A stretch of DNA of 64,000 bases, from the NCBI RefSeq assembly GCF_946480385.1, contig NZ_CAMLJP010000019.1, forward strand, positions 1-64,000, written 5' to 3'. Positions 1 to 8,757 of this stretch are shown piece by piece. Each line of letters starts with the position of its first letter. The first letter of the stretch is position 1. Under the pieces are notes generated by a model, which saw only the letters and a list, made by a program, of their open reading frames with translations, was not told where the DNA came from and ran no database searches. The stretch comes from an uncultured Azospirillum sp. (GTDB taxonomy: Bacteria > Pseudomonadota > Alphaproteobacteria > Azospirillales > Azospirillaceae). The translations under genes and the position numbers were made by a program.

Positions 1-383
1 ACAAGATCGCCCGCAAGATGCAGGCGTCGAAGGAGGTCTGGGGCAAGATCTTCGGCACCATCGACACGCGCGACAAGTTTCTGGCGAAGCGCCGCGAGTT
101 GGCTGAGCACGAGTGGGCGCGGCTGAAGGCCAACAACTCGCTGGAATGCCGCAACTGTCACAGAGCCGATTCGATGGACATCACCAAGCAGGGCGCGCGG
201 GCGGCGCGCATCCACGAACAGTACCTGTTCACCGGGGAGCGCACCTGCATCGACTGCCACAAGGGCATCGCTCACCGCCTGCCCGACATGCAGGGCGTGC
301 CGCCGGGCTGGAGCGAGGTGTCCGACAACCCACAGAAGCCGATCGGTCATTGGCTGGCGAATGCGGGTGGGGAGGGGAGGTAG
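1..383 (+). CDS. NapC/NirT-family multihaem cytochrome c, C-terminal part (5' end outside window)
   Basis: The reading frame is open from base 3 and ends at TAG 381-383, so only about the last 126 residues are present. Two haem c attachment motifs are visible, CRNCH and CIDCH, and the text around them ([21 protein letters not shown]) resembles the end of NapC/NirT membrane-anchored tetrahaem quinol dehydrogenases. These pass electrons from quinol to periplasmic reductases such as NapAB. The membrane anchor and the first two haem motifs would lie upstream of the window. The gene converges on parB with only 85 bp between them. Whether this is napC itself or a relative (TorC, NirT, CymA) needs the upstream genes. 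Confidence 0.85.
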   Translation, partial: KIARKMQASKEVWGKIFGTIDTRDKFLAKRRELAEHEWARLKANNSLECRNCHRADSMDITKQGARAARIHEQYLFTGERTCIDCHKGIAHRLPDMQGVPPGWSEVSDNPQKPIGHWLANAGGEGR

Positions 384-417
384 CCTCATCTCCCGCTTCC
401 GACGCCACTGGAACACC

Positions 418-467
418 ACTGGTCGGAATCCGACCACCCTTCTTGCGGTGGTCGGATTCCGACCAGT
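418..467. repeat. Perfect 21-bp inverted repeat between convergent genes (terminator and/or ParB site)
   Basis: Arms 418-438 and 447-467 are exact reverse complements around an 8-base loop (439-446). Each arm contains the near-palindrome GGTCGGAWTCCGACC. The repeat fills the gap between the stops of the cytochrome gene and parB, so a bidirectional terminator is one reading, although there is no clear T-run. The 15-bp core occurs again at 60597-60611, which also suits a partition (parS-like) site. Both functions are inferred. Confidence 0.6.
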
Positions 468-468
468 C

Positions 469-1344
469 TTACGTTGAGGCTCCGGCCAGGATGGCGTCGA
501 TGGCGCTGCGCATGTCGGCCAGCGCCTGCCGGTCGGTTTCGGACAACGGCTGCGGTTTGGTCTGCAGTTCCTGTAGCACGTCGCGGGCCTGGAAGACCGG
601 CTTGGAAACGCGCTTGGGCAGGGCGCTGGAGGCGATGCCGGCGGGGGCGCTGACCGGCTCGCGCCTGGGCTGGGCCGCGGCAGGGGAGGGCGGGGCGCCG
701 GCCTCGGCGCGCTTCAGCTTTTCCCAGGAGCGGAGCTGTTCGTCCTGGTCGTCGATGGCGGCCAGTGCCTCCAGCTTCGCCTTGGTCGGGCGGAGCTGGG
801 GATAATCCTCGCGGATCGCCGGGGCCAGACGCTGGAAGGACAGCATCATGGTGACGTAGGTCTTCTTGCGGCCCAGCGCCTCGGCAAGCTGGCGGTGGGA
901 ATAGCCGTGCCGTTCGGCCAGCCGCGCCAGCGCGTCGGATTCCTCCAGCGGGTTCAGGTCGCTGCGCTGGAGATTCTCGACGATGGCGATCTCTTCATCG
1001 TCATCGCCGGTGAACAGGATGCCGAAGATGGTCTCCCGCCCCAAGAGCCGCATCGCCCGCAGACGGCGCTCGCCATAGACCAGCTGCCAGCTGTCGTCGG
1101 CGGTCTGGCGCACGCCGATCGGTTGCTGCAACCCGTGGCGCTCGATGGAGGCGGCGAGGCCGCGCAAATCCTCCTCGTCGAACTCGCGGCGCGGCTGGTT
1201 CGGGTTGGGGGCGATGCGGTCGACCGGCACCTCCACCAGATGCGGCGCATGGCGGCTGAGGCCGAACAGCGCGTCCTTCATCCTTGCGGCTGCGGTGGCG
1301 CTCTGCGCCGGCTTGGTTGCCTTGCCGAGAAGACTACGCGACAC
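469..1344 (-). CDS. parB: ParB/RepB-type chromosome or plasmid partition protein
   Basis: A protein of 291 aa. I start at GTG 1344, which overlaps the parA stop by 11 bp and follows an AAGGAGG box at 6-bp spacing. In-frame sequence upstream of it is only the shadow of parA. Visible ParB features in order are IAPNPNQPRREFDEEDL, the arginine patch GERRLRAMRLLG, the ENLQRSDLNPLEE box, then a helix-turn-helix (GYSHRQLAEALGRKKTYV). A Pro/Ala-rich linker leads to a short C-terminal dimerisation region. ParB binds centromere-like sites and stimulates the ParA ATPase during replicon segregation. Translational coupling to parA indicates one operon. The GC palindromes just downstream are candidate binding sites. 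Confidence 0.92.
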   Translation of the reverse strand: MSRSLLGKATKPAQSATAAARMKDALFGLSRHAPHLVEVPVDRIAPNPNQPRREFDEEDLRGLAASIERHGLQQPIGVRQTADDSWQLVYGERRLRAMRLLGRETIFGILFTGDDDEEIAIVENLQRSDLNPLEESDALARLAERHGYSHRQLAEALGRKKTYVTMMLSFQRLAPAIREDYPQLRPTKAKLEALAAIDDQDEQLRSWEKLKRAEAGAPPSPAAAQPRREPVSAPAGIASSALPKRVSKPVFQARDVLQELQTKPQPLSETDRQALADMRSAIDAILAGAST

Positions 1345-2347
1345 GGTCGACCTCCTTGATGCGGGCGGTGCGTTCCTCGACCAGGGCGGAGGCGACGTCG
1401 CGATAGACGGCGGCACCGGCCACGTCCGGCATCGCTTCCACCGCCGCGCGGCCGACCGAGGTCGCCTGGGCATAGACCGACGCCTTTGGCACCGGATCGA
1501 ACACCCGCAGATGCGGGCCGTACTGTTCCTGGATCTGCTCCAGAACCTCGCGGTCGTTGCGTTCCCGCTGCTTGAAGATGGTCGGCACGATGCCGAGCAC
1601 GCCCAGCGCGGTGTTCATCCGCCGGCGGATCTTCGCGACGTTTTCCAGCAGGAAGGCCATGCCGAGCAGGCTGAACTTCTCGGTCTGGCAGGGGATGATC
1701 GCGGTGTGGGCGGCGACCATGGCGTTCTTGGTCAGCTCGCCGATGTTGGGCGGCGTGTCGATGACGATGAAGTCGAAGCTGCGCTTCGCCGTGGCGATCT
1801 TCTCCTTCATGATGAAGTCGCCGCCGGCCTCCTTGCCCAGCTCAACCTCCGTCTCCGCCAAGCGGATGGAAGAGGGGGCGACGCGCAGGCCGCTTTCCGG
1901 CACGGTGACCAGGATGTCGTCCAGGTCCAGGTCGCCATGCATGACGTAGTAGAGGGTCTTGCCCTCCGTCTCCATCGTGTAGGAATCGATGCCGAGATGC
2001 TGGGTGGCGTTGGCCTGCGGATCGCAGTCGATCAGCATGGTGGAATAGCCCTTGATCGCCAGGGCGGACGCGATGTTCACCGCCGACACCGTCTTGGCGC
2101 AGCCGCCCTTCTGGTTCGCCACGACGACGACCAGGGCAGGGCCACCCAGCCGTTCCGGCTCCGGCCCGGCGATCTCGCGCGTCATCAGCGCATCGACGGC
2201 CGCCGGGATGCGTTCGGCGTCGTTTTCCCAGCGGCTGATCTTCTGCTTGTCATAGCGGCGCTGCAGCCGCTCGTTCAGCCAGACGGCGAACTCGGACTGC
2301 GACAGTCCTTTCGCTTCCCGTTGGGTCCGCAACTCCTCGCCCTTCAC
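1334..2347 (-). CDS. parA: ParA-family partition ATPase with N-terminal helix-turn-helix
   Basis: A protein of 337 aa. Residues 1-60 form an XRE-like helix-turn-helix (GLSQSEFAVWLNERL...KISRWEN), as in plasmid-type ParA proteins that repress their own operon. The ATPase follows: a deviant Walker A KGGCAKT, an A' box DCDPQAN, and Walker B FIVIDTPPN. The family usually has KGGVGKT, so the glycine before the lysine is replaced by alanine while both lysines and the threonine are kept. The partner is parB downstream. Autoregulation is inferred from the DNA-binding domain. No RepC-like or other initiator gene lies beside it in the window. Confidence 0.92.
   Translation of the reverse strand: MKGEELRTQREAKGLSQSEFAVWLNERLQRRYDKQKISRWENDAERIPAAVDALMTREIAGPEPERLGGPALVVVVANQKGGCAKTVSAVNIASALAIKGYSTMLIDCDPQANATQHLGIDSYTMETEGKTLYYVMHGDLDLDDILVTVPESGLRVAPSSIRLAETEVELGKEAGGDFIMKEKIATAKRSFDFIVIDTPPNIGELTKNAMVAAHTAIIPCQTEKFSLLGMAFLLENVAKIRRRMNTALGVLGIVPTIFKQRERNDREVLEQIQEQYGPHLRVFDPVPKASVYAQATSVGRAAVEAMPDVAGAAVYRDVASALVEERTARIKEVDRVA
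2232..2270. repeat. 39-bp direct repeat, copy 1 (inside parA HTH coding region)
   Basis: These 39 bases encode LQRRYDKQKISR in the ParA N-terminal helix-turn-helix. They recur without mismatch at 2509-2547, outside the gene. Two exact copies 277 bp apart imply a recent local duplication or rearrangement. Confidence 0.85.
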
Positions 2348-2508
2348 CGTCCCCTCCCCAGCATGAACAGGGCGGGAGGGTAGGGGTAGATGCTACAATG
2401 GTCAAGGAGGCCGTTGGGTGATCTTGCTCCGGTTCGGGGTGGAAATCTGGTTCCGTTGCAAAGTTTGCCGGCTTGCGGAGATCGGATAAAAACGCAAAAC
2501 CCTCTCGA

Positions 2509-2547
2509 CGGCTGATCTTCTGCTTGTCATAGCGGCGCTGCAGCCGC
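2509..2547. repeat. 39-bp direct repeat, copy 2 (displaced parA fragment at IS remnant)
   Basis: Exact copy of 2232-2270 lying upstream of the parAB operon. It runs directly into the transposase remnant at 2540-2632, so the copy seems to mark a recombination or insertion junction. It contains no complete gene. Confidence 0.8.
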
Positions 2548-2632
2548 CGCGCGACGTTTCTTCCGCAAGGCATTGAAGCAGGCACACACGGTGAACCCGC
2601 GCACCCTCACGGTCGACAAGAACGCCGCCTGA
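2540..2632 (+). pseudogene. IS6-family transposase remnant
   Basis: Reading rightwards from about 2540 to the TGA at 2630 gives AAAARRFFRKALKQAHTVNPRTLTVDKNAA, which resembles the region around the second catalytic Asp of IS6/IS26-type DDE transposases (typically FFRKAL...HTVNPRTITVDKNPAY). Only about 30 residues survive and the frame then stops. No terminal inverted repeats were recognised. It is a dead fragment abutting the duplicated parA segment. The family assignment rests on remembered motif similarity over a short stretch. Confidence 0.6.
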
Positions 2633-2717
2633 CCCACAGCGCCGGTAGGCGGCTGCCCCGCACCGCACCTCCAATCCTGGCGTGAGAGCGGACAGAACCG
2701 ACTTGACGGTGCCTCAC

Positions 2718-3599
2718 TCACCGTTCTGCTGGCACCGCTTCGACTTGATCGAGCAGCATGGCGACAAAGGTTTCCGCAGGATGGCTTCGGCCCACATCCG
2801 GTTGGATGATGAAGTACGGATTCGGCGCCGGTATCTCGATGTCGATCGGCCGGACCAACGTGCCACGCCGCAGATCTTCGGCACAGAGGATCGAGGTACC
2901 GACCGCAATGCCCAGTCCTTCGCGAGCAGCCTCGATCGATAGGTGCGCGTCCGGCAGGATCACCTCCTGACGGAAGTGTATGGGACGCTTCGAGGAGGCT
3001 CCCAACAGACGCGACCAATCCGTACGATCACGGGCATGCAGTCCCACGAGGCCCGAAAGAGCTTCCGGCTTCGTGACGTCGCACTGGTAGGCAAGCGCAG
3101 GGCTGCAGACCGGGAAATAGATCTCATCGCGAAGAATGGCGATCCGCGTGCCGGGAACGGAGCACTCGCCATAGGCGATGACGACATCCATTGTGCTGTC
3201 CGCCTGATCGATCGGATACAGGCAAACGCTCATGAACGGGAAGCTCTTAGCAAAGGTGTCGATCACCCCCATCAGGCGAAGCGCCGCGAACGCGGGTGCA
3301 CAGGAGACCCGAAGCTCCCCTTCGACATCCGTGGCACTGAGGTCTCGGCACACGGCGGCAATGTCCGCGAAGGCGCGTCCGACCGTCTCGAACAACTTGG
3401 TCCCGACCGCTGTCAGCGTGAGATTACGCTTGCTGCGCACAAAGAGTGACTGCCCGATCTCCTGCTCCAACTGTCGCAACTGATGTCGGATCGCCCCCGG
3501 CGTGACATTGAGCGCCTTGGCCGCCGCCGCGATGCTGCCCGCCGAGGCCATGGCATGAAAGGAGCGAAGAGCAGTGAGATTTTGACTGGGGTTTATCAT
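2718..3599 (-). CDS. LysR-family transcriptional regulator (GcvA-like)
   Basis: A protein of 293 aa with the usual LysR layout. The winged helix-turn-helix is at residues 8-66 (LRSFHAMASAGSIAAAAKALNVTPGAIRHQLRQLE), followed by a substrate-binding domain from about residue 93. The start ATG at 3599 matches the family N-terminus. It is transcribed away from the hydantoinase-type operon beginning at 3735, with a 135-bp intergenic region containing a perfect palindrome. It is therefore the likely regulator of that operon. The inducer is unknown; a pathway intermediate is the obvious candidate. Confidence 0.88.
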   Translation of the reverse strand: MINPSQNLTALRSFHAMASAGSIAAAAKALNVTPGAIRHQLRQLEQEIGQSLFVRSKRNLTLTAVGTKLFETVGRAFADIAAVCRDLSATDVEGELRVSCAPAFAALRLMGVIDTFAKSFPFMSVCLYPIDQADSTMDVVIAYGECSVPGTRIAILRDEIYFPVCSPALAYQCDVTKPEALSGLVGLHARDRTDWSRLLGASSKRPIHFRQEVILPDAHLSIEAAREGLGIAVGTSILCAEDLRRGTLVRPIDIEIPAPNPYFIIQPDVGRSHPAETFVAMLLDQVEAVPAER

Positions 3600-3615
3600 G
3601 AGCGATCACCCAAAC

Positions 3616-3632
3616 CGTCAATTGAATTGACG
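3616..3632. promoter_or_regulatory. 17-bp perfect palindrome, likely LysR operator
   Basis: CGTCAATTGAATTGACG is an exact palindrome around a central G. It lies 17 bp upstream of the LysR start and about 100 bp before the divergent operon. A further TCAATT half-element follows near 3659. Position and symmetry suit a LysR recognition site; binding is inferred. Confidence 0.55.
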
Positions 3633-3734
3633 TATTGTAGGATTTTTATTCGCTAAGATCAATTCAGCTATCGATGATACCAATATGTGGTGGTCCTGTT
3701 GCGGCTGCCGCATTTAGGGAGGTCATTGGGCGCG

Positions 3735-4925
3735 ATGAAGATCTTGGTTCTCGGAGGCGCAGGCGGCATGGCAAGCGGCACAGTCCGTGACCTCGTCGCA
3801 CCATATTCTCGAAACGTCACCGACATCGTTGTGGCCGACACGTCATTGCAGAAGGCGGAGGCGTTGGTCGCTGAGCTTGGCGACGCCCGCCTCAGTGCCC
3901 GCATGCTCGACGTCTCGGATCGGCGCGCTCTGCGGGAGGCTCTCGAAGGCAAGGATCTCTGCATCAATGCCGTGCCGACCTTCGCCGGTCACCAGATGGA
4001 GATCTTCGAGGCCTGCTTCGATGCACGCGTGGCCTATGTCGACTATGGCGGCATGGGGGTCTTCACGGTTCAGCAGAAGGCCCACCACGCCCGCTGGCAT
4101 GAGGCCGGGCTCACGGCGGTTCTCGGACTCGGTGCAGACCCCGGTATTTCGAACGTCATCTGCAAGGCCGTGGCGGAACGGCTCGACCGGATCGACGCCA
4201 TCAACCTGTATTGGGCTGCGAAGAAGTTCGGCGCTGAAAGTCCCGTGCTCGAGCCACCCTATGCCGTTTCGACCATTCTCGCGGAATACGCCAACACTTC
4301 GCAGCAGTTCATCGAGGGCGATCTGCGGGAGATGCCGCCCCAGTCCGGCCGCGAAGTGCTCCACCTGCCCGAACCGTTCGGTCCGATGGAGTTCATGTTC
4401 ACCCAGCATTCCGAGCCGCTCACCATTCCGTTCGCGGACGGCATCCGCGAGAAGGGAATCCGCGAGTTCACCTGGAAGCTCCATCTGCCCGATCGCGAGC
4501 ACGAGGCCTGGACGGGCCTGGTGAAGGCCGGGTTCGGCGATTTCGACGACCCGCTGACGGTCGACGGCGTCACCCTCACGCCGGGCCGCTTCCTCGATGC
4601 GCTGATCCGGCGGAATGTCGAGCGGAATTCACACCTCATTCCGGAGACGACATCGCGGGAGTTGCACCTTGCCGTCGGCCATGGCGAGGCAAATGGCCGC
4701 CCGGCGACGGTCAACTGCGCGGTGATGAGCCAGTCCGATCCCTTCTATGCCGGGTACCTCGACGCAGGCACATCGATGGGGCTGTCCATCGGGGTCCAGT
4801 TGATGGGCGACGCACCGTTGCGCCCCGGCGTCTGGGGGCCGGAGGAGTATTTCGAGGTCGCCCCCTTCCTTCAAGAGCTGAAGCGACGCCGCTTCACCGT
4901 TGTCAACGATCTGCCGCTCGGCTGA
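3735..4925 (+). CDS. Saccharopine dehydrogenase-like NAD(P)-dependent oxidoreductase
   Basis: A protein of 396 aa from ATG 3735, where the Rossmann fold begins (MKILVLGGAGGMASG). An upstream in-frame start at 3687 would add 16 unrelated residues. The N-terminal dinucleotide site is GGAGGMASG, followed by DVSDRRALREAL, then the catalytic/dimerisation domain typical of saccharopine dehydrogenase and lysine 6-dehydrogenase relatives. Such enzymes interconvert secondary amines or imines with amino and oxo acids. It is first in an operon with hyuA, hyuB, a binding protein and an aldehyde dehydrogenase, which points to breakdown of an amide- or amine-containing compound. The substrate cannot be named from sequence. 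Confidence 0.8.
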   Translation: MKILVLGGAGGMASGTVRDLVAPYSRNVTDIVVADTSLQKAEALVAELGDARLSARMLDVSDRRALREALEGKDLCINAVPTFAGHQMEIFEACFDARVAYVDYGGMGVFTVQQKAHHARWHEAGLTAVLGLGADPGISNVICKAVAERLDRIDAINLYWAAKKFGAESPVLEPPYAVSTILAEYANTSQQFIEGDLREMPPQSGREVLHLPEPFGPMEFMFTQHSEPLTIPFADGIREKGIREFTWKLHLPDREHEAWTGLVKAGFGDFDDPLTVDGVTLTPGRFLDALIRRNVERNSHLIPETTSRELHLAVGHGEANGRPATVNCAVMSQSDPFYAGYLDAGTSMGLSIGVQLMGDAPLRPGVWGPEEYFEVAPFLQELKRRRFTVVNDLPLG

Positions 4926-4958
4926 GCCCCCGTTCGCCAAAGCGAGAAGAGAACAGGA

Positions 4959-7031
4959 ATGGATCAGATGACACAAAGGGCGCAAAGCTCCGACCCGAAA
5001 GTCAAAATGGCGATCGAGGTCGGCGGCACCTTCACCGATCTCATCTGGATCGAAGGTGACGAGGTCAAGACGCACAAGGTGCCGTCCACGCCGCATGATG
5101 CATCGATCGGTGTCATCGCCGGCCTGTCCGAGGCGCTGGACCGCGACCTGTCGCGGCTGGAACAGCTGTTCCACGGCTCCACAGTGGCGACCAACGCGGT
5201 GATCGAGCGCAAGGGCTGCCGAACCGCGTTTGTGACCACGGCCGGCTTTCGCGACGTATTGGCGCTGCAACGCCAGCTCCGGCCGAATGTCTATGCCATC
5301 GCCTGCCGCAAGCCTGAGCCCCTCGTCCCGCTCAATCTTTGCGCTGAAGCATTCGAGCGCATCGACGTGCAGGGCGAGACGGTGACGCCTCTCGACGAAG
5401 CTGCCCTGATCGACACCATGGCGCGCCTCGTCGAGCGGGAGAAACCCGAAGCGGTGGCGGTGTGCCTGCTGCACGCCTATCGCGAGCCTGCGCACGAGCT
5501 TCGGGTACGCGAGATCATTGCTCGCCACTATCCGGACCTGCCGGTCGTGCTGTCCTCGGACGTTCTGCCGACCTTCCGCGAGTACGAGCGCGCCTCGACG
5601 ACGGCGATGGCCGCGTATCTGGTGCCGCTGGTCGGCCGCTATCTCCACCGGTTGGAGCGCCACCTGGAAGAGGGCGCACCAGGCAGCAATCTGTTCGTCA
5701 TGCAGTCCGCGGGCGGCGTGCTGCCCAGCAGCGGTCTGCACGGGCGCGGCGTCGAGATGCTGAACTCCGGCCCTGCCGCGGGCGTCATCGGGGCGACCCG
5801 CATGGCGCAGGCGATCGGGGACGCCGACGTCATCACCCTCGATGTCGGCGGGACCAGCGCAGACATCTGCCTGATTGCGCAAGGCCGGCCCAGCGTCACC
5901 TCGGAGACCCAGGTGGCGGGGCTTCCCGTTGGTCTGCCGAGCATCGACATCGCCAATATCGGAGCCGGCGGCGGAAGCCTCGGCTGGGTCGATGCCGGCG
6001 GCATGCTGCAGGTCGGTCCCCGCTCGGCAGGGGCGCAGCCCGGGCCCGCCTGCTACGGCCGCGGCGGCACCGTGCCGGCACTGACCGATGCGCTGGTGCA
6101 GCTCGGCTGGATCCGGCCCCACCGCTTCCTCGGAGGCCGCATGACGCTGTTGCCTGAGCGTGCGACCGCCGCCCTTGCGGATCTGGCCGCTCCCCTCGGC
6201 CAGGGTCCCGACGACATGGCCCGCGCCATGGTCGAGATCGGGGCGGCCAATGTCAGCCAGGGTGTCCGGCTCGTCTCGGTGCAGCGGGGACACGATCCGA
6301 AGGATTACACGCTCTACGCCTATGGCGGCATGGGGCCGATGCTGGGGGCGCTCTCGGCGAGCGAACTGAAGATCCGTCGCGTCGTGGTGCCGCCCTATCC
6401 GGGCCTCTTCTCGGCATTGGGCCTGCTGGTCGCGGATCTCAAGCGCATCTATCGCGAGACCCGGTTCCTGCGGGTCACCGACAGCGTGGCCACGGACGTG
6501 GGGGCGGCCTTCGCACGGCTGCGTGCCCAGGCCGAAGCGGAATTCGCCGGCTTTGGCCGCGGCCCGGAGGAAATCCTGTTCGAGCACGAGTTGGAGATGC
6601 GGTTCGTCGGCCAAGGGTACGAACTGCATTCGAGCATTGCTCTGGACCGGCTCGAGACAGGGGGGCGCCGCTACGTCGAGGACCAGTTCAAGGCGGCGCA
6701 TGAGGCCCGCTACGGCGCCGTCCTGGCCATGGACATGGTCGAGATCGTGACGCTGCGCCTGACGGCCTCCGTCCCCACCGACGATACCGTCATCGGCTCC
6801 CTGACCCGGCCGAAGACCGTGACGGCGAAACCGCACATCGACGAGAGCACGATCCTGTTCGAGGGCCGGACGGTACCGTGCCGCTTCGCGTGGCGGGCGG
6901 ACCTCCCACCGGGCACGACTATTGAAGGAGCGGCCATCATCGAGGAGCCGACGGCGACGACTTTCGTCCCGCCGGGCTGGACAGCGCGGGTCGACGCGAC
7001 CGGCGCCCTTATCCTGACGTCGGAGGTCTGA
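4959..7031 (+). CDS. hyuA: Hydantoinase/oxoprolinase family protein, HyuA-type subunit
   Basis: A protein of 690 aa, the usual length for HyuA. It has the N-terminal actin-fold motif EVGGTFTDLIW, and later GPAAGVIGA and LDVGGTSADICLI, typical of the ATP-binding subunits of N-methylhydantoinase, 5-oxoprolinase and acetone carboxylase. The enzyme opens a cyclic amide or carboxylates a ketone at the expense of ATP, in complex with the HyuB subunit. hyuB starts 2 bp after its stop, so the two are translationally coupled. The pair alone cannot separate hydantoinase from oxoprolinase activity; there is no small acetone-carboxylase gamma gene, which argues against acetone carboxylase. Confidence 0.9.
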   Translation: MDQMTQRAQSSDPKVKMAIEVGGTFTDLIWIEGDEVKTHKVPSTPHDASIGVIAGLSEALDRDLSRLEQLFHGSTVATNAVIERKGCRTAFVTTAGFRDVLALQRQLRPNVYAIACRKPEPLVPLNLCAEAFERIDVQGETVTPLDEAALIDTMARLVEREKPEAVAVCLLHAYREPAHELRVREIIARHYPDLPVVLSSDVLPTFREYERASTTAMAAYLVPLVGRYLHRLERHLEEGAPGSNLFVMQSAGGVLPSSGLHGRGVEMLNSGPAAGVIGATRMAQAIGDADVITLDVGGTSADICLIAQGRPSVTSETQVAGLPVGLPSIDIANIGAGGGSLGWVDAGGMLQVGPRSAGAQPGPACYGRGGTVPALTDALVQLGWIRPHRFLGGRMTLLPERATAALADLAAPLGQGPDDMARAMVEIGAANVSQGVRLVSVQRGHDPKDYTLYAYGGMGPMLGALSASELKIRRVVVPPYPGLFSALGLLVADLKRIYRETRFLRVTDSVATDVGAAFARLRAQAEAEFAGFGRGPEEILFEHELEMRFVGQGYELHSSIALDRLETGGRRYVEDQFKAAHEARYGAVLAMDMVEIVTLRLTASVPTDDTVIGSLTRPKTVTAKPHIDESTILFEGRTVPCRFAWRADLPPGTTIEGAAIIEEPTATTFVPPGWTARVDATGALILTSEV

Positions 7032-7033
7032 CA

Positions 7034-8698
7034 ATGTCCGCCAAGATCAGCCAGTCCACCTTCAACATCATCAGCAGCAGCCTCCACGGCATTGCCCAGG
7101 AGATGGGTGAGAAGCTCGTGCGCTCAGCCTATTCCACCATCATCCGTGAGGCTCGGGACTGCTCGACTTCGCTACTTGACAGGCAGGGCCGGATTATCGC
7201 TCAGGCGCAGTTCTGCCCGATCCACATGAACTCCTTCGGGAAGGTCTTCGAGGCTTTCGCCAAGCGGTTCGATCTCTCCACGATCAGGCCCGGCGAAGGC
7301 CTGATCACCAACGATCCATACAGCGGCGCGCAGCACCTGAACGACATCGTGCTGTTCACGCCCATCTTTCACGGCGGCAGGCTGGTCGCCTTCAGTGCTT
7401 CGCTCGGACATCACATCGATGTCGGCGGTGGTGCTGCCGGTCCGAACGCCTCGGCCTCCGATGTCTACTCGGAAGGGCTCCGCATCCCGCTCCTGCGCTT
7501 CGACACCGCCCGCGATCTCGGCGACGGCATGCTGGAACAGTTTATCCGGACCAACGTGCGGCCGCCGGATCAGGTCATGGGCGACATCTATGCGCAGATC
7601 GCCGCGAACCGCAGCGGCGAAGCACGCTTCGTCGAAATGCTGGAGCGCTTCGGCGAGGAGACGGTGTTGGCCTGTGCGGCCGAGTTGCAGGACTATTCCG
7701 AGCGCCTCGCCCGCGAGGCGATCCGGACGATACCCGACGGCGTGTACGAGGCCGAGGATTTCGTCGACGACAACGGCTTCACGGACAGCCCGTTGCGCGT
7801 CGCGGTCAAGATCACCGTCCACGGCGATAGCCTCGATATAGATTTCGCCGGGTCTGCCCCGCAAACGAAGGGCATTATCAACTCGCCCCTTGCCTCCACG
7901 ATTTCGGCCGCCCTGGGGGCGATGGCCATCGTGCTCGGCGGCGGCGACATTCCGGTGAACGACGGGCTCTATCGGCCGGTCGGACGCATCGACGTTCCGT
8001 TCGGCAGCTTCCTCAACCCGAGTCAGCCGGTCGCCGTGCGGGCTAGGAACAACCCCTGTCACCGCGTCTACAACGCCATCATGCTGGCGATGTCCGAGGT
8101 CGTACCGAACCGGGTCCTGGCCTCCGGACACGACACGACCAACGCGATCGGCCTCGGACACATGTCGGAAGATCGCTACCACGTCTACATGGAGGTCGTT
8201 GGCGGCGGCTGGGGAGCCTCGGCAGGTGCGGACGGGGCCGATGTGGTCGATGGTTACGTCGGCAACTGCTCGAACGTTCCGGTGGAATCTCTCGAGGCCG
8301 ACTACCCGTTCCTGCGCATCGAGGAGTATGCGCTCAGGCGGGACTCTGCCGGCGCCGGTGAGCGACGCGGCGGTCTCGGCGCCCGCCGCGTCTATCGCAT
8401 CCTGGAGGATGACGTCACCTTCAACTCCTACTCCGATCGCTTCAAGGTCGCCCCCTGGGGTCTCCACGGTGGCCAGTCGGGCCGGCATTCACGGTTTTTC
8501 ATCGAGCGGGAGGGGACCTCGATCCCCCTGCCTTCCAAGGGCAACACCACGCTCAGAAAGGGCGACCGGCTGATCATCGAGACGGCCGGAGGCGGAGGAT
8601 TCGGCCCGCCAGCGAAACGGGATCGGGAGCTCGTCGCACGGGAGGTTGCCGGGGGGCTCATCAGCCGCGAGGAGGCCGCCAGGATTTACGGCCCTTAA
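7034..8698 (+). CDS. hyuB: Hydantoinase/oxoprolinase family protein, HyuB-type subunit
   Basis: A protein of 554 aa that begins immediately after hyuA. It carries HyuB features: an N-terminal helix ending EMGEKLVRSAYSTIIREARDCS, then ITNDPYSGAQHLNDIVLFTP, and the Gly-rich GGGWGASAGADG region near residue 395. HyuB is the partner of HyuA in ATP-dependent hydantoin, oxoproline or acetophenone-type amide chemistry. Gene order matches known hyuAB pairs. The exact substrate is not evident; the surrounding saccharopine-dehydrogenase-like and aldehyde dehydrogenase genes suggest the product is further oxidised to a carboxylic acid. Confidence 0.9.
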   Translation: MSAKISQSTFNIISSSLHGIAQEMGEKLVRSAYSTIIREARDCSTSLLDRQGRIIAQAQFCPIHMNSFGKVFEAFAKRFDLSTIRPGEGLITNDPYSGAQHLNDIVLFTPIFHGGRLVAFSASLGHHIDVGGGAAGPNASASDVYSEGLRIPLLRFDTARDLGDGMLEQFIRTNVRPPDQVMGDIYAQIAANRSGEARFVEMLERFGEETVLACAAELQDYSERLAREAIRTIPDGVYEAEDFVDDNGFTDSPLRVAVKITVHGDSLDIDFAGSAPQTKGIINSPLASTISAALGAMAIVLGGGDIPVNDGLYRPVGRIDVPFGSFLNPSQPVAVRARNNPCHRVYNAIMLAMSEVVPNRVLASGHDTTNAIGLGHMSEDRYHVYMEVVGGGWGASAGADGADVVDGYVGNCSNVPVESLEADYPFLRIEEYALRRDSAGAGERRGGLGARRVYRILEDDVTFNSYSDRFKVAPWGLHGGQSGRHSRFFIEREGTSIPLPSKGNTTLRKGDRLIIETAGGGGFGPPAKRDRELVAREVAGGLISREEAARIYGP

Positions 8699-8757
8699 GG
8701 AGGCCGGCCTCTTTGCCGCCGGCGCTGGACAATGCAATAACAAAGGAGGCTGCACAT

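Noticed and set aside
4629..7034. An 800-codon open frame on the minus strand opposite hyuA
   Set aside because: Antisense shadow; hyuA and its operon context are unambiguous.
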